From contig NZ_BLJA01000001.1 in NCBI RefSeq assembly GCF_019972295.1, forward strand, positions 2,422,158-2,486,157: DNA of 64,000 bases, written 5' to 3'. Positions 23,570-31,983 of this stretch are shown in pieces (the stretch's first letter is position 1; the number at the start of each line of letters is the position of its first letter). The stretch comes from Geobacter sp. AOG2 (lineage in GTDB: Bacteria > Desulfobacterota > Desulfuromonadia > Geobacterales > Pseudopelobacteraceae). Below the pieces are notes generated by a model. The model saw only the letters and a program-made list of their open reading frames with translations, had not been told where the DNA came from and did no database searches. The position numbers were made by a program, and so were the translations under genes.

Positions 23570-26125
23570 CTAGTTTATGGTAACAGGTTTTACGAACGGC
23601 ACCATGCTAAAGGGTGCGCCATCGGCAGAGATAAAATTGACATTACTGAACCCGAAATTGGCTTGTCCCTGTTTCTTTGCCTTGAAGGTAAAGGTTGCGA
23701 GCGTCCCGCCACCGGAGACCCCCCCGCTTCCTGTTACGCGGGCCAGGGTCACTGTGACTGTTCCATTTGCTGCATCCGGCGAAGCCGAGAAGGTCGTAGG
23801 CTTCCCGTCTTGTTTAAGAAACGCCCCTTCGACAGCCGACATAAACTCGACACTGTCCGGATCATAGGTCAGGGTAAACGGTGTGTTGGCCAGATTCTGT
23901 GTGAGGCTGACCTTAACATCAATGCTGAACTGCTGACCGACCTGTAGAGCGGCAGGCGCAGTAACCTGAATCATCCCCCGCGTGGGTGCGATCCCTTGTC
24001 CGGCTTCCACGCCGGGGCCACCCAGAGGAGCGACGCCGGCCGCGGGAGAGGGCGTTGCCGCCATCGAGGCCGGAGACACTTGCGTCTGCCGTTCCTGTTC
24101 GGCCTTTTCCGCAGCTATCCGCTCCTGATTGGCAGCGGCCTTTGCCTGACGTTCTTTTTCAACGGCCGCGGCTAACGGAGAAATGGAACGGGCCGAATGC
24201 GTGGCGTCTGGCTCTTTCGGTGCATGGTCGACCGAGGGGGACGAAGCCTTCGATTCCGGCGCAAAGACCGGCTCCTCTTCGAAGGCCGCCAATGGCCTGG
24301 CCAGTGAAGGTTCGTCTTCTTTGCCGGACATGAACGCGGAAAGGTCAAGCTGCGGCACCGTCACACCCCGCACCAGCCGGGGGGTAATCGCCAAGACCAG
24401 TTCCGTCTTGGCTTTGCTGCCGTTGGAACTGGAGAGAAGCGGCCCGATGAGCGGTAGATCACCCAACAGGAATACTTTACTCTTGCTGTCGCTGTTCGTA
24501 CGCGAGATCAAACCGCCAATGACGCTGGTTTCACCGTCTTTCAGACTGAGCACGGTCTCAAGGTTTCTGGTGCCGATGGTGACGACCTTTGTTGCGCTGT
24601 CCGTACTGCCCACGGTTTCGGTGGAAAGGATCGAACTCACCTCAAGCGACAACTTTATGGTGACCTCGTTATTGAGTTGGATCGTCGGCTCGGCATTTAC
24701 CTTAACCCCCACGTCCACATACTGGACGTTCACGCTTGTCGTAGAATTCGTGGTGGTCGTGGTGGTGATCGGAACCCTGGTTCCCACCGTGAACTTTGAC
24801 TTTTCCTTGTTCTTGATCCTGACTTTGGGGTTTGATAACACCTCCCCCTTGACCAGTGTTTTACCAAAATTGTAGGTGGCGTTGGGCACCGTCAGGTAAC
24901 CACCATATCCGTTGACCGAAAAGGCGCGGATCAAGCTGCTTATGGTTGATGACGACGATGTTGACGATGATGACGATGACGACGACGTCGCCGATGTGAG
25001 CGTCGAAGAAAGCGCCGTACCGTCCGGCGCAAAGGCCCCCATCTGCACATTATAGTTACTCAGCAGAAGTCCGACGTTCTCGGCATTCGAGTCATTCAGC
25101 TCTAAGACTTCGACATCGAGTACCACCTCGGGTTCAGGGACGTCATTGGCGTCGAGGATTTTTTCCACCACATCGACCACGTCCTTGGTATCGCGAACGA
25201 GAAGCGAGTTGGAATCGTCATTAATCTGGATCTTGCGCACCTGCATCATGCCACGGATCAGGTTGATCGCTTTTTTTGCCTCAAGATAGTTGAGATGGAA
25301 AGTGCGCACCTCCATTTCCTCATACTGTTTGATCTTGTCGGGCATTCTGGGATAGATGATTACTGTACTTTCATTTAGCACCTTTCGTCCCAGCTTGAAC
25401 ATGTTGGTCAGGAGTTCAAGCGCCTGCTGAAAGGTCCCGTTCTCCATGTAGATGGTGACGTTCTGATCCTTTACCCCATCGTCAAACACAAAATTGATAC
25501 CCGAAAGCCTGGTAAGGATACTGAATACGTCCTTGATTTTGGCATCCTTAAACTTGAGCGTAATCGGCTTGGAGGATTTGAGGTTCAGTTCAAAACCTTC
25601 CACCCTGCTCTTGCGCATACCGGAAATACGCCGCAGGGCAGCCTGATACTCCTTATTGTCCGGATGCAGGGAAACTGCCTGGAGAAAAGCGCGATTGGCA
25701 TCCTTGAGCTTATTGGCCTTTTCAAAGTCGACCCCTTCCTGATAGGCAAGTTGGGCATTCTTCAGGAGCCTGGTTGCTTCGACCTGCTGCTTGTATTTAT
25801 TCTGGCTGGGATCAAGACCATAGGCGTTCTGAAACGCCTCCAACGCAGCTACATAATTTCCGTTATTGAAGTATTGGACACCGCTTCGGTAATAATTATC
25901 GGCAGCCTTTTCACGAGCGCTGAGGAAGCGTACCCGGTATTCTCCGATCTCGGGTTCTTTACGAAAGGCTTCGGCATAGCTGTACATGGCCTCTTCGTAT
26001 CTGCCTTCGGCTTCGAATTTTTCTCCCGTGCTAAAAGCCTGACGCCCCCCCGTGCAACCGGGGAGCAGGATCATCGCACTAAGACTAAGCAGACAGGGTA
26101 TGGTCAGATGAATCAGATAGCGCAT
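23570..26125 (-). CDS. gspD: Type II/IV secretion secretin lipoprotein with C-terminal cohesin domain
   Basis: Outer-membrane pore of the secretion system. From ATG 26125 (GGAG at -10) it is about 851 aa and starts with a lipoprotein signal ending LLPGC. Segments in order: TPR-like repeats (about residues 20-165), an STN/N0 domain (KSSKPITLKFKDAKIKDVF), an N1-like domain, a Ser/Thr low-complexity stretch, the secretin barrel (VPITTTTTTNSTTSVNVQYVDVGVKV through TELVLAITPRLVRG), a charged linker and a C-terminal cohesin-type domain from about residue 715 (ITVTAP-like start, FTLTYDPDSVEF). The TPR and cohesin parts are additions to the classical GspD plan. Confidence 0.9.
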   Translation of the reverse strand: MRYLIHLTIPCLLSLSAMILLPGCTGGRQAFSTGEKFEAEGRYEEAMYSYAEAFRKEPEIGEYRVRFLSAREKAADNYYRSGVQYFNNGNYVAALEAFQNAYGLDPSQNKYKQQVEATRLLKNAQLAYQEGVDFEKANKLKDANRAFLQAVSLHPDNKEYQAALRRISGMRKSRVEGFELNLKSSKPITLKFKDAKIKDVFSILTRLSGINFVFDDGVKDQNVTIYMENGTFQQALELLTNMFKLGRKVLNESTVIIYPRMPDKIKQYEEMEVRTFHLNYLEAKKAINLIRGMMQVRKIQINDDSNSLLVRDTKDVVDVVEKILDANDVPEPEVVLDVEVLELNDSNAENVGLLLSNYNVQMGAFAPDGTALSSTLTSATSSSSSSSSTSSSSTISSLIRAFSVNGYGGYLTVPNATYNFGKTLVKGEVLSNPKVRIKNKEKSKFTVGTRVPITTTTTTNSTTSVNVQYVDVGVKVNAEPTIQLNNEVTIKLSLEVSSILSTETVGSTDSATKVVTIGTRNLETVLSLKDGETSVIGGLISRTNSDSKSKVFLLGDLPLIGPLLSSSNGSKAKTELVLAITPRLVRGVTVPQLDLSAFMSGKEDEPSLARPLAAFEEEPVFAPESKASSPSVDHAPKEPDATHSARSISPLAAAVEKERQAKAAANQERIAAEKAEQERQTQVSPASMAATPSPAAGVAPLGGPGVEAGQGIAPTRGMIQVTAPAALQVGQQFSIDVKVSLTQNLANTPFTLTYDPDSVEFMSAVEGAFLKQDGKPTTFSASPDAANGTVTVTLARVTGSGGVSGGGTLATFTFKAKKQGQANFGFSNVNFISADGAPFSMVPFVKPVTIN

Positions 26126-26158
26126 CCGTGGCGTCTCCTCTGGTACTGTGTTCAAACG

Positions 26159-26791
26159 TTAAGGCACCGCTTTTAGTGAAAGATTCTCCACGAGCGGGAT
26201 GACGATTTCTTCGGCAGAATCAACAACCTGAATGGTAAGAGCCTGGTCGGTAATTGAGGCGGCCTTATAGCGTTTTTCAAAAATATCACCTTTTTTTACC
26301 AGAAGAATGGCGCCATCTTTTGATAAAAAAATGGTTTTTTGATTATCCTTGCTGAGAAACCCCTTAAAAACGAATTTGGCCAATTCACGTCGGTTTCGTT
26401 GCGCCTGTTCCTGCGCCGCCGCTATGGCGGGTGCAATTGGGGGCGGCGGCGGGGGCGGAGGCGGCAGTGGCCGCGGTTTCACAATCTTAAGCGCCGCCGC
26501 CTTTTCTTGCATGAGTTTGAATTCATCAACAAAAATCGGTCTGAATATATCACGGCGATAGCCTTTAAAACCACCCCGTTCTCGATTAAGAAGATCCAGT
26601 TTCAGTATACGGTCATCACTCGGCAGGCTCGCTGTCGGCGTCGTGCGTCCCGAAGCCTCCTTGGTCCGCTGGTCAGAGGCAGACTTCTGGGGAGGAGCGA
26701 CCTGAGGACGGGGCATGGCAAAAAAACTCCACGACACGGCGAGGGCCAGCGCGATCAGCAGGATGAACAGAATCAGCCTTTGCCGGTTCAT
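26159..26791 (-). CDS. PilP/GspC-like inner-membrane secretion component
   Basis: The 210-aa protein has one N-terminal transmembrane helix (about residues 7-25), a linker containing nine consecutive prolines (about residues 108-116) and a small C-terminal beta domain (FVFKGFLSKDNQKTIFLSKDG, LLVKKGDIFEKRY) of the kind that links the inner-membrane platform to the secretin. It overlaps the PilO-like gene by 4 bases. Position before the secretin gene matches PilP in pilus operons and the role of GspC in type II systems. Sequence similarity is modest, so the family call rests partly on context. Confidence 0.72.
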   Translation of the reverse strand: MNRQRLILFILLIALALAVSWSFFAMPRPQVAPPQKSASDQRTKEASGRTTPTASLPSDDRILKLDLLNRERGGFKGYRRDIFRPIFVDEFKLMQEKAAALKIVKPRPLPPPPPPPPPIAPAIAAAQEQAQRNRRELAKFVFKGFLSKDNQKTIFLSKDGAILLVKKGDIFEKRYKAASITDQALTIQVVDSAEEIVIPLVENLSLKAVP

Positions 26792-27336
26792 GGGACCTCC
26801 TGCAGATAAACCGTCATGTGAAGGTCCATAACCACATTTTCCTCATATGGGTCGTTATTCGCCATGGTTAAACCGTCAATAACGATTAGTTCGCCATTCT
26901 TCTGCATGTCAGCCAGAAAATTCTTAACCGCGGCATAACTCCCGCTGACCGACAGAGAGAGACCATAGGACAGGAGTGCAGGATTGTCCTTGATAACCGA
27001 GGGCCGATAGTTGACCGCCCCCACGCTGACGCTGTCGGAAGATGCTGTATCGAAGATCCCGCCCAATAAACGGGGGAACTGGTTTTTAGGGGGGATGCGC
27101 GTCCTGAGTTGTTCCAGGTCAGCCTTGCCCCTGCGGTAGATCGTTGCGGCATCGTTCTGGCCGGCAACCGCTACGCGCCTCCGTAGGTCGCCCCATGATG
27201 TCTGGGTATCACTAATGGCAGAGGCCAGATAGCCCTTCAAAAAGACGAGCACCGCGATATTGAGCACCAGCAACACCAGAACCACCACGAGAATACGCTG
27301 CCTCTGGCGAACTATTTCCTGGATAACCTGATTCAT
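26788..27336 (-). CDS. PilO/GspM-like inner-membrane secretion component
   Basis: From ATG 27336, which overlaps the upstream stop as ATGA, the product is 182 aa (MNQVIQEIVRQRQRIL). It has one transmembrane helix (about residues 16-36), a coiled coil and a ferredoxin-like periplasmic domain (SYGLSLSVSGSYAAVKNFLA), the PilO/GspM plan. An in-frame start at 27354 is less likely. It probably pairs with the PilN-like protein as in other type IV pilus and secretion machines. Confidence 0.8.
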   Translation of the reverse strand: MNQVIQEIVRQRQRILVVVLVLLVLNIAVLVFLKGYLASAISDTQTSWGDLRRRVAVAGQNDAATIYRRGKADLEQLRTRIPPKNQFPRLLGGIFDTASSDSVSVGAVNYRPSVIKDNPALLSYGLSLSVSGSYAAVKNFLADMQKNGELIVIDGLTMANNDPYEENVVMDLHMTVYLQEVP

Positions 27337-27875
27337 TTCAACGCCGCCCTGCATGAAATGGTAAATTGAATCCCGCGAACCTTATCACTTATCGCCACAT
27401 CGCGATTCGACAGGAGCAGAACTTTTGTGAAGGCCTTGGATTCATCAAGCTTTTCCATATAAGTCCGAAGGTTTGCAAAAGAGTGCGCTCGTCCTTCTAT
27501 CTTCACGTCGCCGCTCTTCATGTCGGGCGCCAGCGAGGTCAATGCAATACCTTCGGGCGTGACATTTTCCATCTGCTCAAGCAGTCCCAGCCAGTTGAAG
27601 GCCTTACGTTCAATAATACCGTTGAAGAAGGCAATCTCCGCCAGCAGATGGGTGTACTCCCGTTCGGGGACATCCTTGGGCCGACTGTTCAGGCGGCCCT
27701 CGTAGGTTGTGATATCCGATTTCAAGCGGTGTAATTCTCCCAAATTGCTGAACGCAACAAAGGTATTCCACGACAATACAAGGACAAGCAAGACAATAGC
27801 AGCGTAACAGATCTGGCTTATAAGCCGCTGATCCACGTATGTCCTGGTGGCCAGATTGATGGTAAAACGCATCAC
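27333..27875 (-). CDS. PilN/GspL-like inner-membrane secretion component
   Basis: The 180-aa protein begins MMRFTINLATRTYVDQRL; the INLA motif near the N-terminus is the segment with which PilN docks into PilM. One transmembrane helix follows (about residues 22-42), then a coiled coil and a small periplasmic domain (DVKIEGRAHSFANLRTYMEKL). Its start overlaps the PilM-like stop by 4 bases, indicating coupled translation of partners. Confidence 0.85.
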   Translation of the reverse strand: MMRFTINLATRTYVDQRLISQICYAAIVLLVLVLSWNTFVAFSNLGELHRLKSDITTYEGRLNSRPKDVPEREYTHLLAEIAFFNGIIERKAFNWLGLLEQMENVTPEGIALTSLAPDMKSGDVKIEGRAHSFANLRTYMEKLDESKAFTKVLLLSNRDVAISDKVRGIQFTISCRAALK

Positions 27876-28798
27876 AGACTCCTCAAGGCGGCGCCGATGG
27901 CGGCTGAAAAGAGGAAAAACGACTCCTGATCCCCCGGAGCCTCTCTACCGGGAGTCACCGCTGTTTTCGTTTCCAACAGGATTGCTTCCGACCCGGCCGC
28001 TTCCGAAACCATGCTGCAAAACGCAGAAGCCACGTCGGGCGGCGCAATGCAGAATACATTGGCCGTGTTCCGTTCGGGGAAGCGTTCGCGATGGACCAAG
28101 AGCGAGTTATTGATCTCCATGAAAACACGATTATCAACGGCACTCGTCCCTGGCAGCTCTTTTACCCGGATGAATTCGGGCACACCATTGTAATAGGCCA
28201 TGATGCCGAGAGCGCCGTTATGAAAGTAGATGAGGAGACTATCGTCCAGCAACGCCAGACGACGATCAAAAATCCTGTAGAGATTGAAACTGTTGAAATC
28301 GATTCGCGCCGGTGTGAACCCAGCCGATGTGAGCGCATTCTCGTATTGTTCGATAACCGTGCGGGAGGCCAGCGCCACCAGCAGGGCCATGTCGCCGTTC
28401 TCGCGTATCTTCAGCAACTGGTAGTCCAGATGGGTATCGGAGACATCGAACGGGATGTTTTTTTTCAACTTCCAGCGGATCATGTCCAGGCCTTCCGTTC
28501 GATTCTTGAAACGCCCCTCCATGTCCAGGAGAATGATGCGGCCGACCGAATCGGGCAGGGTCAGAGAAAGACGCTTCGAACGATGTAACAGCAGGTTGTG
28601 GGCGTTCTGAAAACTCTCGACAAAGGCCTGAAGGTCGAGAATATTCGGCTCACGTAACGAACTGCGCACGGCGCCCGTAGGCAAAGGTGTGTGAACGGCC
28701 CTCTCCAGGCGCGGCGCCGCAGGCGTACCCCCTAAAAGGGCAAAGGCCACACCGGATTGGTTTATTTCAACTCCAAGAGAGGTTCTGGTAAACAACAT
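27872..28798 (-). CDS. PilM-like actin-fold secretion component
   Basis: Cytoplasmic protein of 308 aa that begins LGVEINQSGVAFALLGG and contains ALVALASRTVIEQYENAL and LLIYFHNGALGIMAYY, consistent with the PilM/GspL-N actin-like fold. It would bind the INLA peptide of the adjacent PilN-like protein and link it to the ATPase. It is somewhat shorter than typical PilM (about 350 aa) and its nucleotide-binding motifs are weak by eye. Confidence 0.78.
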   Translation of the reverse strand: MLFTRTSLGVEINQSGVAFALLGGTPAAPRLERAVHTPLPTGAVRSSLREPNILDLQAFVESFQNAHNLLLHRSKRLSLTLPDSVGRIILLDMEGRFKNRTEGLDMIRWKLKKNIPFDVSDTHLDYQLLKIRENGDMALLVALASRTVIEQYENALTSAGFTPARIDFNSFNLYRIFDRRLALLDDSLLIYFHNGALGIMAYYNGVPEFIRVKELPGTSAVDNRVFMEINNSLLVHRERFPERNTANVFCIAPPDVASAFCSMVSEAAGSEAILLETKTAVTPGREAPGDQESFFLFSAAIGAALRSL

Positions 28799-28816
28799 AG
28801 CGTCAATTCATCTCCG

Positions 28817-30535
28817 TCATTCCACGAAAGTAACGCGGTTGATTTCCTTCAGCGTCGTTTCCCCTGCAAGCATCTTTTCAACAGCCGCTTCCCGGAGAAA
28901 GACCACCCCCGCTTCTCGGGCGGTTTGCTTAAGTTGGGTTGCCGGCACCCGAGCAATGATCAGATCCCGGAGTTCATCATTAAACTCGAGAAGCTCCACG
29001 ATGGCGGAACGCCCACGGTATCCGGTCCCGTTGCACTCCTCGCAACCCACCGCCTCGTACAGGGTGGCATTGCGTGTGCTTTCCGGATCCACGCTTGCTT
29101 CCCGCAGAACGTCGTCGGTGTAACGGACCGGGCGGCGGCATTTCGGGCAGACCCTCCGCACCAGTCGCTGCGCCATGACACAGTTGAGGCAGGAAACGAA
29201 GTTGTAAGGGTCAATACCCATATGGATAAAGCGCCCAATCACGTCAAAGGCGTTGTTGGCATGCACCGTGGTAAAAACCAGGTGGCCGGTCAAGGCGGAT
29301 TGAACGGCGATCTGGGCGGTCTCCGAATCGCGGATCTCGCCGACCATGATCTTGTCCGGGTCGTGACGCAGGATAGAGCGCAGCCCCTTGGCAAAGGTGA
29401 GGCCCTTTTTCTCGTTGACCGGGATCTGGAGCACACCGCGCAGCATGTATTCCACCGGGTCTTCGATGGTGATGATCTTGTCCTCGCCCGTATGGATCTC
29501 AGTCAGGGCCGCATAGAGCGTGGTGGTCTTACCCGAACCAGTGGGGCCGGTCACCAGCACCATGCCGTACGGTTCGCGGATTTTTCTGCGCAAGCGCTTT
29601 ATCTCCCTCTCGCAGACCCCGAGATTTTCCAGCGATAATCCTTTCATATCGCTGGCAATGCTCTCCTTGTCAAGGATGCGTATGACCGCATCCTCACCCA
29701 AGGCGCTCGGCATGATAGATACGCGAAAGTCGATGGATTTTTCGCTGAAACGGATTTTGAAACGTCCGTCCTGGGGTATGCGCCGCTCCGAGATATCCAG
29801 CTCGCTCATAACCTTGAGACGCGAGATGATTGGTCCTTGAAAATGCAGGTCGATGGGCTCATTGGCCCGGTACAGGACACCATCGATGCGGTACTTGATC
29901 TCTACGCCCTCATGTCCGGTTTCGATATGGATGTCGCTGGCGCGGCGGTTAAGTGCATCCAGAATGGTGCTGTTGACCAACTTGATGATCGGACTTGTGT
30001 CATCGGAGATGCTCTCCACCGACAGGACTTCTTCGCCCCGTTCCGTCTCCTTGACCAATTGCAACATGAAGTCTTCCGAAACTTCACGAAGCACCCGGCG
30101 CGTCCCTTCTCCCGTCTTGACGAGCGCGGAAATAGCAGACTCCGCCGCAATGCGGAGTTGCAAGGGACGGTCGAACAAGAGTTCCAATTCATCCAGCTTG
30201 ACCACATCGGTAGGGTCGGCAATAGCTACGACCATGGAACTTTCCGTCATCTCCAACGGTACAAAGCGGAAACGGTGGAGAGCGTCGGGAGGCAGCGCAT
30301 TGAGCAGTGACTCATCCGGCTTAAAATTGGCCAGATCGATATATTCCAGGTTGAACTGCTCGGCCAGAGCACGGGCCAAGTCGTCATCGCTGATCAGGCC
30401 CTCCTGAATGCAGATCTCTCCGAAACGCAGTTTACCGATGCCCAATTTATCGAGAACAATCGGCAGTTGATCCGCCGAGAGCGTGCCTCGTTCCACCAGG
30501 ATCGTGCCGATTTTTCTTCGCCGGTACGATTGCAT
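28817..30535 (-). CDS. gspE: Type II secretion assembly ATPase
   Basis: The 572-aa ATPase that drives pseudopilus assembly. An N-terminal MshEN/GspE-N domain (about residues 1-140, GTLSADQLPIVLDKLGIGKL) is followed by the catalytic domain with Walker A GPTGSGKTTT, an Asp box, Walker B GEIRDSETAQIA and a His box. A four-Cys zinc element (CPKCRRP ... CEECNGTGY) lies at about residues 460-510. It starts 8 bases after gspF ends. The family is certain; type II rather than type IV function is inferred from the operon. Confidence 0.93.
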   Translation of the reverse strand: MQSYRRRKIGTILVERGTLSADQLPIVLDKLGIGKLRFGEICIQEGLISDDDLARALAEQFNLEYIDLANFKPDESLLNALPPDALHRFRFVPLEMTESSMVVAIADPTDVVKLDELELLFDRPLQLRIAAESAISALVKTGEGTRRVLREVSEDFMLQLVKETERGEEVLSVESISDDTSPIIKLVNSTILDALNRRASDIHIETGHEGVEIKYRIDGVLYRANEPIDLHFQGPIISRLKVMSELDISERRIPQDGRFKIRFSEKSIDFRVSIMPSALGEDAVIRILDKESIASDMKGLSLENLGVCEREIKRLRRKIREPYGMVLVTGPTGSGKTTTLYAALTEIHTGEDKIITIEDPVEYMLRGVLQIPVNEKKGLTFAKGLRSILRHDPDKIMVGEIRDSETAQIAVQSALTGHLVFTTVHANNAFDVIGRFIHMGIDPYNFVSCLNCVMAQRLVRRVCPKCRRPVRYTDDVLREASVDPESTRNATLYEAVGCEECNGTGYRGRSAIVELLEFNDELRDLIIARVPATQLKQTAREAGVVFLREAAVEKMLAGETTLKEINRVTFVE

Positions 30536-30543
30536 TGCCGCTC

Positions 30544-31752
30544 CTAGCCCACCGTGCCGGCAATCTTGAATATCGGCAGGTACATGGCAATAATGATGAC
30601 CCCGATCACAACACCCACAACAAGCATGATGGCAGGTTCTATGGCTGTCGTGAGGACGTGCATGCGCTCCTCCAACTCTTCCTCCAGATAATCGGAAATG
30701 TCAACCAGCATATCTTCCAACGAGCCGGTCGCCTCCCCCACCCCCAACATGCGGAGTGCGAGGGGCGGCATGATATTGATCCGTTCCAGGGCGGTGGAGA
30801 GCCGCCCACCCTCCTCGATGAATCTGACCGCTTCGAAGAAACGTTTTTCCATGTAACGGTTGTCGAGTGTTCCGATACACATCCGCAACGACTCGATAAT
30901 CGGTATTCCGCTGCCGAGCACCGTTGCCAGGGTGCGGGTAAAACCAGCCACCGAATACTTTGTAAAAACATCGCCAGCCACCGGGATCGTCAGCTTGAAA
31001 CGATCAACCTTGTAGCGGCCCGACTCCGTACCGACCCAGGAGCGATACGCGGCGACCAGACCGACAATCAACAGTACCCCCAGCAGGGCAAAATGCCGGA
31101 GAAACGAGGTAAAGCTGATCAGCATCCTGGTTGGCGCCGGCAGTTGGGAACCGGCATCGGCATAGACCTGACTGAAGGTAGGCACCACGTACAGCAACAG
31201 CAGCGTAATGGCCATGAATGCGAAAATGATGAGAATGGATGGGTAAAACAGCGCCGAGACGACCTTTTTACGGATACTGTCAACTCGCTTGAGATACTGG
31301 ATATAGCGCCGGATCGTACGGGGCAGATCCCCCGTCCTTTCTCCGGCGCGGATGGAGGCCACGTACAACTGCGGGAACGCCCGGCCATGCTTGTCCAGAG
31401 CGGCCGAGAGCGCTACCCCACCCTTCACGTCCTCCCGGACTTGAAGCAACAACTCGGCGAGTTTGCCGGTCTCGTGCCGTTCCAGAATCGCGTCGAGAAC
31501 CTGCATGATCGGCATGCCTGCCTTGATCAGAACGAGCATCTCCTGATTCAGGGTAAGAAGCGTGCGATTATCGATGCGACGGCGCTTCAACCCCTTTTCA
31601 AAAAGAAACTGCAAGGGTTTCCGTTTTACCTCGAAAACAAAAAAGCCCTGATCTTCCAGACTTTTGCGCAACATCAACGGCTCGTCCGCCTCGAGTTCGC
31701 GAAACATTACTTTGCCGTCCGATGCGCCGAGCTTACAGGTATAAATCGCCAT
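30544..31752 (-). CDS. gspF: Type II secretion inner-membrane platform protein
   Basis: The 402-aa polytopic protein around which the ATPase works. It has two GspF/PilC repeats, each ending in hydrophobic helices (ILIIFAFMAITLLLLYVV near residue 170, and AIMLVVGVVIGVIIIAMYLPIF at the C-terminus). It starts MAIYTCKLGASDGKV and is the first gene of the secretion operon. A strong hairpin separates it from the upstream malic enzyme gene, so it should have its own promoter, but I could not pick a convincing one. Confidence 0.92.
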   Translation of the reverse strand: MAIYTCKLGASDGKVMFRELEADEPLMLRKSLEDQGFFVFEVKRKPLQFLFEKGLKRRRIDNRTLLTLNQEMLVLIKAGMPIMQVLDAILERHETGKLAELLLQVREDVKGGVALSAALDKHGRAFPQLYVASIRAGERTGDLPRTIRRYIQYLKRVDSIRKKVVSALFYPSILIIFAFMAITLLLLYVVPTFSQVYADAGSQLPAPTRMLISFTSFLRHFALLGVLLIVGLVAAYRSWVGTESGRYKVDRFKLTIPVAGDVFTKYSVAGFTRTLATVLGSGIPIIESLRMCIGTLDNRYMEKRFFEAVRFIEEGGRLSTALERINIMPPLALRMLGVGEATGSLEDMLVDISDYLEEELEERMHVLTTAIEPAIMLVVGVVIGVIIIAMYLPIFKIAGTVG

Positions 31753-31786
31753 AACTAAGCCAAAATATCACATCGCACCTTAAATT

Positions 31787-31831
31787 CAAACACAAAAACC
31801 ACGGGCGATCTGCCAGTGGTTTTTGTGTTTG
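31787..31831 (-). terminator. Terminator of the malic enzyme gene
   Basis: A perfect 16-bp inverted repeat (CAAACACAAAAACCAC / GTGGTTTTTGTGTTTG) with a 13-base loop lies between maeB and gspF. On the minus strand the second arm is T-rich and is followed by AATTTAAGG. It most likely ends maeB transcription. Confidence 0.7.
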
Positions 31832-31983
31832 TGCTCTAAAAACGCCATGGGGGGGGCGGGCGAAAAACGCGACGCCGGGGCATTCTACGTAATTACACCC
31901 GAATACTCCCGTAACGCGAGGACGGTGTTCTATGGCACTGTTTTAGTCCCCAGGGGAGCTTCCCGCTCCGTGCCGCAATTACC

